Source: JBOFCO01 sp051646105 (GTDB taxonomy: Bacteria > Pseudomonadota > Alphaproteobacteria > Rhodobacterales > Rhodobacteraceae). Taken from it: a stretch of 8,610 nt of DNA. A model generated the notes under the pieces. That model was not told the origin of the DNA, did no database searches, and worked only from the letters and a program-made list of their open reading frames with translations. Of this stretch, positions 1 to 4,030 are shown piece by piece; position 1 is the stretch's first letter; each line of letters begins with the position of its first letter. The position numbers were made by a program, and so were the translations under genes. The DNA lies in contig JBOFCO010000056.1 of assembly GCA_051646105.1 (NCBI GenBank), forward strand, positions 1-8,610, written 5' to 3'.

Positions 1-663
1 CGCCATCAATCCGTCGGCCAGTTCGCCGAATTCGTCATTCACGGCAATGCGGATGGCCTGAAAACTGCGCGTTGCCGGGTGGCTTTGCCCCGGCTTCGGG
101 CGCGGCAGGCAGCTTTCAATTATGCGGGAAAGCGCCAGCGTCGTCATCAGCGGGGCGCTGTTTCGCGCGGCCACGATGGCGCGCGCGATGCGCCGCGAGG
201 CATGCTCCTCGCCATAATGGTAAAGAATATCTGCAAGATAGGCTTCGCTGCTGTCATTCACCAGATCGGCGGCAGACTGCCCCTGCGACGACATGCGCAT
301 GTCAAGCGGTCCATCCTTCATGAAGGAAAACCCGCGTTCCGCCTGATCAAGCTGCATAGAAGATACGCCAAGGTCGAGAACAACCCCGTCCACTGTCTGG
401 CCAGCGGCGCGGTCCAGCGTGCTGAAGGTGCCCTGAACCAGCCGAAGACGGTCGCCATACTGATCCGCCCAGACAGAGGCGGCCGGAAACACACCCGGAT
501 CGCGGTCGATGCCGATAACGCGGTCAGCACCGGCGGCAAGCAGGCCGCGTGTGTAGCCGCCAGCGCCAAAGGTTCCATCCACCCATACCCCAGAGACAGG
601 CGCGACCGCTTCAAGAAGCGGCCGCAGCAGGACGGGAATATGGGGCTGCCCGGCGGGTGTCAT
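1..663 (-). CDS. rsmH: 16S rRNA (cytosine-1402-N4)-methyltransferase RsmH, partial
   Basis: Open without a stop from ATG at 663 to the left edge, giving the first 221 residues of a protein usually a little over 300 long; the C-terminus lies outside. RsmH (MraW) uses S-adenosylmethionine to methylate N4 of C1402 in the ribosomal P site and acts in the cytoplasm. Visible signs are HIPVLL at 8-13, the SAM-binding loop VDGTFGAGGYTRGLL at 28-42, the acidic strand GIDRDP at 51-56, VVLDLGVSSMQLD at 94-106, RGFSF followed by GPLDMRM at 110-124, and SHPATRSFQAIRIAVN at 194-209, all typical of the family. The ATG overlaps the mraZ stop as ATGA, and GGAGG (671-675) lies seven bases upstream, so the start is well supported and translation is probably coupled to mraZ. 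The mraZ-rsmH order is the usual head of the dcw cluster. Confidence 0.97.
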   Translation of the reverse strand, partial: MTPAGQPHIPVLLRPLLEAVAPVSGVWVDGTFGAGGYTRGLLAAGADRVIGIDRDPGVFPAASVWADQYGDRLRLVQGTFSTLDRAAGQTVDGVVLDLGVSSMQLDQAERGFSFMKDGPLDMRMSSQGQSAADLVNDSSEAYLADILYHYGEEHASRRIARAIVAARNSAPLMTTLALSRIIESCLPRPKPGQSHPATRSFQAIRIAVNDEFGELADGLMA

Positions 664-1202
664 CCCGTGGCCTCCGGTGTGCCGGAGAGGAACATCCGGG
701 GCTGCACACCACCGCCAAAACGCGCACGCACCTCGGAATGCTGCGCTGCCATATCGGATTCGCGCAGGGCCGGATTCCATAATTCGAAGTAATTGCCCTT
801 GCCCACGAACAGCGTGTCGCTGTCCAGCCGCAGCTTCTGTCGCAGCGCCTGCGGAAGGATGACCCTCCCGTCGCCATCGATCTGAAGCTGCGTGGCAGAG
901 CCGTAATAGATTTCTTCCAGATAGGCGCGCAGCGGGTCGGATTCCGACCGCTCGTCGATCTGCGCATCGACCATGCGCATGCCCTCGACCGTGTAACCCT
1001 CCAGATAACGCTGGGCAGGATCGGCCATGACAAGGGTGATTGTTGCGGGAACACCGGCCTGCCCTTTGGCGGGTGGCGCGACGTATTCGGGATCGGCAAG
1101 CTCCGCCACCTTCCGAAACGCCGAAGGAACCGAAAGACGGCCCTTCTGATCGATCTTCTGATCGAACGTTCCCCGGAACTTGTGAACCACATGCGCGGTC
1201 AT
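660..1202 (-). CDS. mraZ: Transcriptional regulator MraZ
   Basis: 180 residues, somewhat longer than the ~150 of E. coli MraZ. MraZ forms a ring-shaped oligomer, binds direct repeats in its own promoter and represses the dcw cluster; it also sits on the nucleoid. The protein has two SpoVT/AbrB-like swapped-hairpin halves, each with the DxxxR signature: IDQKGRLSVP at 17-26 (D18, R22) and IDGDGRVILP at 108-117 (D109, R113). The family end of the second half is seen in LFVGKGNYFELW at 131-142; the last ~30 residues are low-complexity. The start at 1202 has AGAAGG (1208-1213) five bases upstream. The stop overlaps the rsmH start by ATGA. Upstream lie an unusually long leader with a terminator-like hairpin and TGG repeats resembling MraZ boxes, described separately. 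Confidence 0.97.
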   Translation of the reverse strand: MTAHVVHKFRGTFDQKIDQKGRLSVPSAFRKVAELADPEYVAPPAKGQAGVPATITLVMADPAQRYLEGYTVEGMRMVDAQIDERSESDPLRAYLEEIYYGSATQLQIDGDGRVILPQALRQKLRLDSDTLFVGKGNYFELWNPALRESDMAAQHSEVRARFGGGVQPRMFLSGTPEATG

Positions 1203-1242
1203 ACTTGCCTTCTGGTCGTTGAGCCGGGGCAGCCGGCCCCTG

Positions 1243-1287
1243 AAAAGACAACGGCGGATCGGGCTGCTGCCACTGCCCGATCCGCCG
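1243..1287 (-). terminator. Strong hairpin in the mraZ leader, probable UpsM terminator
   Basis: A perfect 13-bp inverted repeat, CGGCGGATCGGGC at 1252-1264 and its complement at 1275-1287, with a 10-base loop. On the minus strand it is followed by TTGTCTTTTC, a T-rich but interrupted tract. The plus-strand side is C-rich, so the hairpin is oriented for minus transcription. The imperfect T tract fits partial termination that lets some polymerases continue into mraZ. Confidence 0.65.
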
Positions 1288-1456
1288 CCCTCGTCCCATC
1301 ACTGGGTTTGTCCGACTGCACGCGCCACCTGGGGGGATGACTGCTCGCTCGCGCGCCGGATCTCTTTCATCCGAAATAGAGGGGCCTGTATGAACCTGCT
1401 CTTTTTCTTGTCGTTTGGGTCTTTTCGCCCTGCGATCATTCCCGCTAGATCGGATG
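1243..1456 (-). ncRNA. upsM: UpsM-like sRNA from the mraZ leader
   Basis: Candidate sRNA running from the predicted start near 1456 to the T-rich tract after the hairpin at 1252-1287, about 210 nt. I recall R. sphaeroides UpsM as about 206 nt, produced by partial termination in the mraZ leader and processed by RNase E with the trans-acting sRNA StsR. Position, strand, length and terminator agree here. I did not compare the sequence with known UpsM, so homology rests on context. A smaller hairpin (CGGAT-GAAAGAG-ATCCG, minus strand) lies inside, about 1357-1373. Confidence 0.6.
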
Positions 1457-1462
1457 ACGATG

Positions 1463-1490
1463 ACAATACATGGAACTTTATGGTTCTCAA
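1463..1490 (-). promoter_or_regulatory. Candidate mraZ/UpsM promoter
   Basis: On the minus strand TTGAGA (1485-1490) and TATTGT (1463-1468) are separated by 16 bases, with TG directly before the -10 element. A start near 1456 would give a leader of about 250 nt and an sRNA of about 210 nt, matching the UpsM arrangement. Found by eye; other promoters are possible. Confidence 0.45.
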
Positions 1491-1510
1491 GTGGAATTTC
1501 ATGGGAACAC
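1471..1510 (+). promoter_or_regulatory. Four TGG direct repeats, candidate MraZ boxes
   Basis: TGGAA, TGGTT, TGGAA and TGGGA begin at 1471, 1481, 1492 and 1502, spacing 10, 11 and 10 bases, so all face the same side of the helix. E. coli MraZ is known to bind TGGGN repeats separated by five bases, which is the same geometry. The repeats overlap the -35 element and spacer of the candidate mraZ promoter, a good position for autorepression. They read on the strand opposite to mraZ, and the units deviate from TGGG, so the assignment is moderate. Confidence 0.5.
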
Positions 1511-1677
1511 CACAAGATGCGGCTTGGGACTGCATCCCAAAACAAGGGATTGCGGTCAGAATCGACGGCGATCACTCAATTCTTAGCGTAGACATTTTAC
1601 GTCTCCGCTAGATTTAGGGGGGCATTGGCAACAGCGCAGATGCTCTGCCTGATCGAAAAAATCGGGGGGATCTATCG

Positions 1678-1747
1678 GATTCCGGCTGAATTACCGGTTA
1701 ATGTGGTCGGATTCCATTCGGGACCACCTCGAATCATCCCGTGATTC
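1678..1747. promoter_or_regulatory. Cluster of four GANTC (CcrM) methylation sites
   Basis: GATTC at 1678-1682 and 1710-1714, GAATC at 1731-1735 and GATTC at 1743-1747; a fifth, GAATC, is at 1559-1563. GANTC is expected about once per 256 bases, so four in 70 is dense. CcrM methylates this motif in many alphaproteobacteria and GcrA reads it at cell-cycle promoters. The sites are visible; any role in timing dcw expression is inference. Confidence 0.4.
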
Positions 1748-1764
1748 CAGCAAATCCCACCGCG

Positions 1765-1797
1765 CAAACTTTGCGTGCCGGGTGGCACGCCAGTTTG
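1765..1797 (-). terminator. Strong hairpin downstream of mrp
   Basis: GCGTGCC (1773-1779) pairs with GGCACGC (1784-1790) across a GGGT loop, and the stem continues as CAAACT (1765-1770) with AGTTTG (1792-1797) after a small internal loop. It lies about 80 bases after the mrp stop. No T run follows on either strand, so it is not a classical intrinsic terminator; it may protect the mrp mRNA 3' end or support factor-dependent termination. Confidence 0.35.
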
Positions 1798-1876
1798 TTC
1801 CAGAAAGTTCCAGATAGATGCAGACAGCACCAGAGGGCCGGACTGAAACGCCCTCAGATGGGCCAGAATACTCGGT

Positions 1877-2977
1877 TCAGGCCATGCCGCCCGAGATCAG
1901 CCTATGCGCCAGTCGTGCATAGGCATCGGCAACCGGCCCCTCACCCATCGCTATGGGCGTGCCATCATCGCCCGCCAGCCGGGTTTCCAGCGTCAGCGGC
2001 AGTTCCCCCAGAAAAGGGACGCCAATACGGTCTGCCTCTGCGGCAACGCCACCATGGCCGAAAAGATGCGCTTCATGCCCGCAGTTGGGGCAGATATAGG
2101 CCGACATGTTTTCGATCATCCCCAGAATGGGCGTTTTCAACTTGCCAAACATGTCGATGGCGCGGCGGGCATCCAGCAATGCCACGTCCTGCGGGGTGGA
2201 AACAACGATTGCCCCTGTCAGATGCGTGCGCTGACACAGGGTCAGTTGCACATCACCCGTGCCGGGGGGCAGATCGACCAGCAGGATATCAAGCTCTCCC
2301 CAGGCAACCTGACCCAGAAGCTGCTGCAACGCGCCCATCAGCATCGGGCCGCGCCAGACCACCGCCTCGGCCTCTTTCAGCATCAGGCCGATGGACATGA
2401 CGGTGACGCCATGGTTGCGCAGTGGCACGATCATGTTTTCTGGCGTCGCCGAGGGCTTGCCGGAAATGCCCATCATACGTGGCTGCGATGGACCGTATAT
2501 ATCTGCATCCAGCAGCCCAACCCGTCGCCCCTGCCGGGCCAATGCCACCGCGAGGTTTGAGGAAACGGTGGATTTCCCCACACCGCCCTTGCCGGAGCCG
2601 ATGGCGATGATGCGGTCGATCCCGGCAACACGCTGCGGCCCGGCCTGACCGGCGGGCGAGGGATGCCGACCAATTGTCAGGGAGGGCGGCGCATCACCCT
2701 GCGGCATCGGTGCCCTGCGCGGGTCCGCAGGGCCATGTGCCGTGAGCACCACAGAAACCCGCCCCACTCCCGGCAGTGCCGCGACTGCGGATTCGGCAGC
2801 CGTGCGCACGGGTTCCATGGCGCGCGCCATCTCGGGATCGGCAGCTTCAATCACGAATCTGACGACGTCCCCCTCCACCGTCAGTGCGCGCACCATGTCA
2901 CGGGACACAAGATTGCCGCCACCGACGGTTTCGACAGCTTCAAGTGCCTTCAGGACAGCATCGGGTGTAACGGTCAT
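1877..2977 (-). CDS. mrp: Fe-S cluster carrier P-loop ATPase Mrp/ApbC
   Basis: 366 residues from ATG at 2977, the normal length for bacterial Mrp (ApbC). Such proteins bind a labile 4Fe-4S cluster at a dimer interface and pass it to apo-enzymes in the cytoplasm, using ATP. Residues 1-80 form the MIP18/DUF59 domain. A Pro/Gly-rich linker follows, then the Mrp/NBP35 ATPase domain: deviant Walker A GSGKGGVGKST at 127-137, LLDADIYGPSQPRM at 155-168, the VDLPPGTGDVQLT motif at 234-246, and the cluster-binding CPNC at 296-299. The frame stays open 19 codons further upstream, to 3034, but GAAGG (2985-2989) lies seven bases before the chosen ATG and the extra residues are not conserved-looking, so the internal ATG is preferred. 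It is divergent from the DUF1127 gene. Confidence 0.95.
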   Translation of the reverse strand: MTVTPDAVLKALEAVETVGGGNLVSRDMVRALTVEGDVVRFVIEAADPEMARAMEPVRTAAESAVAALPGVGRVSVVLTAHGPADPRRAPMPQGDAPPSLTIGRHPSPAGQAGPQRVAGIDRIIAIGSGKGGVGKSTVSSNLAVALARQGRRVGLLDADIYGPSQPRMMGISGKPSATPENMIVPLRNHGVTVMSIGLMLKEAEAVVWRGPMLMGALQQLLGQVAWGELDILLVDLPPGTGDVQLTLCQRTHLTGAIVVSTPQDVALLDARRAIDMFGKLKTPILGMIENMSAYICPNCGHEAHLFGHGGVAAEADRIGVPFLGELPLTLETRLAGDDGTPIAMGEGPVADAYARLAHRLISGGMA

Positions 2978-2991
2978 TTTATCGCCTTCGT

Positions 2992-3006
2992 GCACAGTTT
3001 CTGTGC
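2992..3006. promoter_or_regulatory. Perfect dyad just upstream of mrp
   Basis: GCACAG-TTT-CTGTGC, a 6-bp perfect inverted repeat with a three-base centre, ends 15 bases from the mrp start and sits next to its ribosome binding site. It could be an operator or a small mRNA hairpin. No known regulator is assigned. Confidence 0.35.
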
Positions 3007-3051
3007 CAGACTTCACCTGTTTCCCACGAAGCACAAGAGACTGCGGTCTTA

Positions 3052-3074
3052 TGACGCCACGTCAGGCTTGCCTG
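3052..3074. promoter_or_regulatory. Two adjoining dyads in the mrp/ccaF1 divergent region
   Basis: TGACG-CCA-CGTCA at 3052-3064 is followed, sharing two bases, by CAGGC-TT-GCCTG at 3063-3074. Both are perfect inverted repeats between two divergent genes, so they may be protein-binding sites. No regulator is recognised. Confidence 0.3.
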
Positions 3075-3145
3075 TTGAAAATCCAAGAAAACTTTCCGGA
3101 TCGAGTCATGCGTTTTCTGCATGGCAGCATTGATGATGCACGCTA

Positions 3146-3173
3146 TTGTGCAAGTGCAGCATTGCCGCCATGT
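3146..3173 (+). promoter_or_regulatory. Candidate heat-shock-type promoter for ccaF1-ccsR
   Basis: TTGTGC (3146-3151) and CGCCATGT (3166-3173) are 14 bases apart, resembling an RpoH promoter (-10 CCCCATNT matches at seven of eight positions; the -35 is poor). R. sphaeroides ccaF1-ccsR is, as I recall, driven by RpoHI/RpoHII under stress. A perfect dyad TGCAC-N6-GTGCA at 3137-3152 overlaps the -35 part. An alternative -35, GTTGAAA near 3074, lacks a good -10. Confidence 0.35.
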
Positions 3174-3224
3174 TACCACTAACAGCGCAAGACGCGCCGT
3201 AAGAAAACGAAGTGAGGCTAGCAA

Positions 3225-3440
3225 ATGGCTTATGCGAACACGACCCGCGGTGTCGAACTCGGTCTTGGCGACCGCATCGGCGGCTTGGTCAAAACGGTTG
3301 CCGAAAGCATCCGCCGCCGCCGCGTATACGCGCAGACCCTGCGCGAACTGAACGCCCTGTCGTCCCGTGAACTCGAGGATCTTGGCATTCACCGCTCCAT
3401 GATTGCCAGCATCGCGGCAGAGTCCGCCTACGGCAAGTAA
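3225..3440 (+). CDS. ccaF1: Small DUF1127 RNA-binding protein, CcaF1 homologue
   Basis: 71 residues, basic, with no signal peptide or membrane segment. Residues 33-41 carry an Arg-rich patch (IRRRRVYAQ region), and the C-terminal half holds the DUF1127 (YjiS-like) signature: LRELNALSSRELEDLGIHR followed by SMI, about residues 40-61. In R. sphaeroides the DUF1127 protein co-transcribed with the CcsR RNAs is CcaF1, reported as an RNA-binding protein involved in sRNA maturation and RNA turnover. The assignment rests on this domain plus the hairpin array that begins ten bases after its stop. The start has GTGAGG (3212-3217) seven bases upstream. No terminator separates gene and array, so the sRNAs are probably cut from the mRNA 3' UTR. 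Other DUF1127 proteins exist, so position is the main argument for this one. Confidence 0.88.
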   Translation: MAYANTTRGVELGLGDRIGGLVKTVAESIRRRRVYAQTLRELNALSSRELEDLGIHRSMIASIAAESAYGK

Positions 3441-3445
3441 GGTTT

Positions 3446-3523
3446 CGAACAGAAAGCCCTCTCCTCCTCCCTGGGCTTTCTGACTACGCGGCGATATCTC
3501 TCCTCCTCCCTGATATCGTCGCG
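3446..3523 (+). ncRNA. ccsR1: CcsR-like unit 1
   Basis: First hairpin: AGAAAGCCC (3451-3459) with GGGCTTTCT (3473-3481). Second: CGCGGCGATATC (3487-3498) with GATATCGTCGCG (3512-3523), 12 pairs including one G-U. Both loops are TCTCCTCCTCCCT. The second hairpin is followed by CTTTTAT, so this unit may end by partial termination. Lead sequence GAAC precedes it. Confidence 0.82.
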
Positions 3524-3551
3524 CTTTTATACCGGGCCCTGTGGCCCAACC

Positions 3552-3638
3552 GGAATGCGGGCTGACCCTCCTCCTCCCTGGAAGGCCCGTGTCGAAGAGC
3601 GGCGGCATTCTCCTCCTCCCTGATGCCGCCGCATCTTC
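3552..3638 (+). ncRNA. ccsR2: CcsR-like unit 2
   Basis: First hairpin is weak: CGGGC (3558-3562) with GCCCG (3585-3589) around a wide loop holding the motif. Second is strong: GAAGA plus GCGGCGGCAT (3594-3608) with ATGCCGCCGC, a bulged A, then TCTTC (3623-3638). A motif-free hairpin GGGCC-CTGT-GGCCC (3534-3547) lies before this unit. Confidence 0.8.
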
Positions 3639-3646
3639 ACCCCGGA

Positions 3647-3690
3647 ACCGCCGCTTTGGCGCGGTAAGGAACAAGCGGCCGTCATGGCCG
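3647..3690 (+). repeat. Two motif-free hairpins between CcsR units 2 and 3
   Basis: ACCG-C-CGC/GCG-CGGT (3647-3665) and CGGCC-GTCAT-GGCCG (3676-3690) fill the longest spacer of the array and lack the CCTCC loop. They may be processing signals or remnants of a lost unit. Confidence 0.45.
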
Positions 3691-3693
3691 GAA

Positions 3694-3786
3694 TCGAATG
3701 CGGTGCGCCCCCTCCTCCTCCCTGGGGCAGCCGTAGTGAAGCGCGGTGGCACCCCCTCCTCCTCCCTGGGGTGTCACCGATGCTTC
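3694..3786 (+). ncRNA. ccsR3: CcsR-like unit 3
   Basis: First hairpin: GCCCC (3707-3711) with GGGGC (3724-3728), extended imperfectly outward by CGG/CCG. Second: GAAGC and GGTGGCACCCC (3738-3755) with GGGGTGTCACC and GCTTC (3768-3786), interrupted by a small internal loop. Both loops are CTCCTCCTCCCT. Confidence 0.8.
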
Positions 3787-3790
3787 ACCA

Positions 3791-3879
3791 GAATACGCCC
3801 TGCCCCTCCTCCTCCCTGGGCAGGCGTTGTGAAGTGCGGTGGCGTCTCTCACTCCTCCCTGAGACGTCACCGCAGCTTC
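3791..3879 (+). ncRNA. ccsR4: CcsR-like unit 4, second loop degenerate
   Basis: First hairpin: ACGCCCTGCCC (3795-3805) with GGGCAGGCGT (3818-3827), one bulge. Second: GAAG-T-GCGGTGGCGTCTC (3831-3848) with GAGACGTCACCGC-AG-CTTC (3861-3879). The second loop is TCACTCCTCCCT, the only one of the ten without an intact CCTCCTCCC. Very similar to unit 3, suggesting a recent duplication. Confidence 0.8.
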
Positions 3880-3884
3880 AGACA

Positions 3885-3967
3885 GAATACTGCGGCCCTC
3901 TCCTCCTCCCTGGGCCAAGGTTGTGAACGGCGGTGCCTCTCCTCCTCCCCGGCACCGCCGTTTTTTT
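3885..3967 (+). ncRNA. CcsR-like unit 5, last of the array
   Basis: First hairpin: GGCCC (3894-3898) with GGGCC (3912-3916). Second: AACGGCGGTGCC (3926-3937) with GGCACCGCCGTT (3951-3962), with the motif in its loop and a T tract directly after. I recall only four such units in R. sphaeroides, hence no symbol. Confidence 0.8.
3926..3967 (+). terminator. Intrinsic terminator of the ccaF1-ccsR transcript
   Basis: A perfect 12-bp stem with a TCTCCTCCTCCCC loop, followed by seven T at 3961-3967. The terminator doubles as the second hairpin of CcsR unit 5, so the regulatory loop and the transcript end are the same structure. Confidence 0.9.
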
Positions 3968-3979
3968 CTGCCAAACGGC

Positions 3980-4004
3980 AAAAAGCCCCGCAGAGGCGAG
4001 GCTT
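3980..4004 (-). terminator. Intrinsic terminator of uvrD
   Basis: On the minus strand AAGCCTCGC, a CTCT loop, then GCGGGGCTT form a 9-bp stem with one T-G pair, followed by a run of five T (3980-3984). It begins 26 bases after the uvrD stop. Together with the terminator at 3926-3967 it separates two convergent transcripts within 80 bases. Confidence 0.85.
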
Positions 4005-4030
4005 CGGGAGGCTTCAAATTCGGGGATACT

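Larger units (their letters stand above)
1203..1456 (-). promoter_or_regulatory. Long 5' leader of the mraZ/dcw operon
   Basis: About 250 nt separate the candidate promoter from the mraZ ATG with no convincing gene. The leader contains the strong hairpin at 1252-1287, then a smaller GC hairpin (GGGGC-CGGCT-GCCCC on the minus strand, about 1222-1240), then the mraZ ribosome binding site. I recall that R. sphaeroides has a similarly extended dcw leader whose 5' part accumulates as the sRNA UpsM. Read-through past the hairpin would be needed to express mraZ-rsmH, so the leader probably works as an attenuator. The exact 5' end is inferred from the promoter match only. Confidence 0.6.
1541..1876. 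other. Non-coding stretch between the mraZ promoter and mrp
   Basis: No open frame here has a recognisable protein or a good ribosome binding site. It contains a 9-bp dyad with one mismatch (AGCGTAGAC at 1585-1593 with GTCTCCGCT at 1601-1609), the GANTC cluster at 1678-1747, a GTGGTC/GACCAC inverted repeat (1703-1708/1722-1727), the strong hairpin at 1765-1797, and a weak GAGGGC/GCCCTC stem (1833-1838/1850-1855) just after the mrp stop. The CGGATTCC string occurs twice, at 1677 and 1708. Confidence 0.55.
3441..3967 (+). ncRNA. CcsR (cuckoo family) sRNA array, ten CCTCCTCCC-loop hairpins
   Basis: Ten inverted repeats follow ccaF1, each holding a 12-15 base pyrimidine loop built on CTCCTCCTCCC. 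Nine have an intact CCTCCTCCC; the eighth has only CTCCTCCC. Stems differ in sequence but keep pairing, so selection acts on structure and loop. They alternate short and long hairpins with conserved leads (GAAT/GAAC before the first, GTGAAG-like before the second), defining five units. This matches R. sphaeroides CcsR1-4 and the wider cuckoo RNA family, which I recall as two-hairpin stress RNAs affecting C1 metabolism and pyruvate dehydrogenase. The CCUCC loop resembles the 16S rRNA anti-Shine-Dalgarno tail. The whole stretch is non-coding: Ser/Leu/Pro-rich open frames here are repeat artefacts. Confidence 0.9.

Noticed and set aside
1798..1811. GTTC-N6-GTTC resembling a LexA box
   Set aside because: The spacer is six bases, not seven, and it lies downstream of mrp with no gene start nearby.
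1288..1876. Possible RNase P RNA or other structural RNA gene in the non-coding stretch
   Set aside because: I looked for the conserved RNase P core (GAGGAAAGTCC) on both strands and found none; no tRNA-like structure was seen either.
2978..3034. 19-residue N-terminal extension of mrp
   Set aside because: The internal ATG at 2977 has a good GAAGG at proper spacing, and the extension overlaps a perfect dyad.
3441..3967. Regularly repeated CTCCTCCTCCC strings that could suggest a CRISPR array
   Set aside because: The repeat is only about 11 bases, and the sequences between are self-complementary stems, not unique spacers; there are no cas genes.
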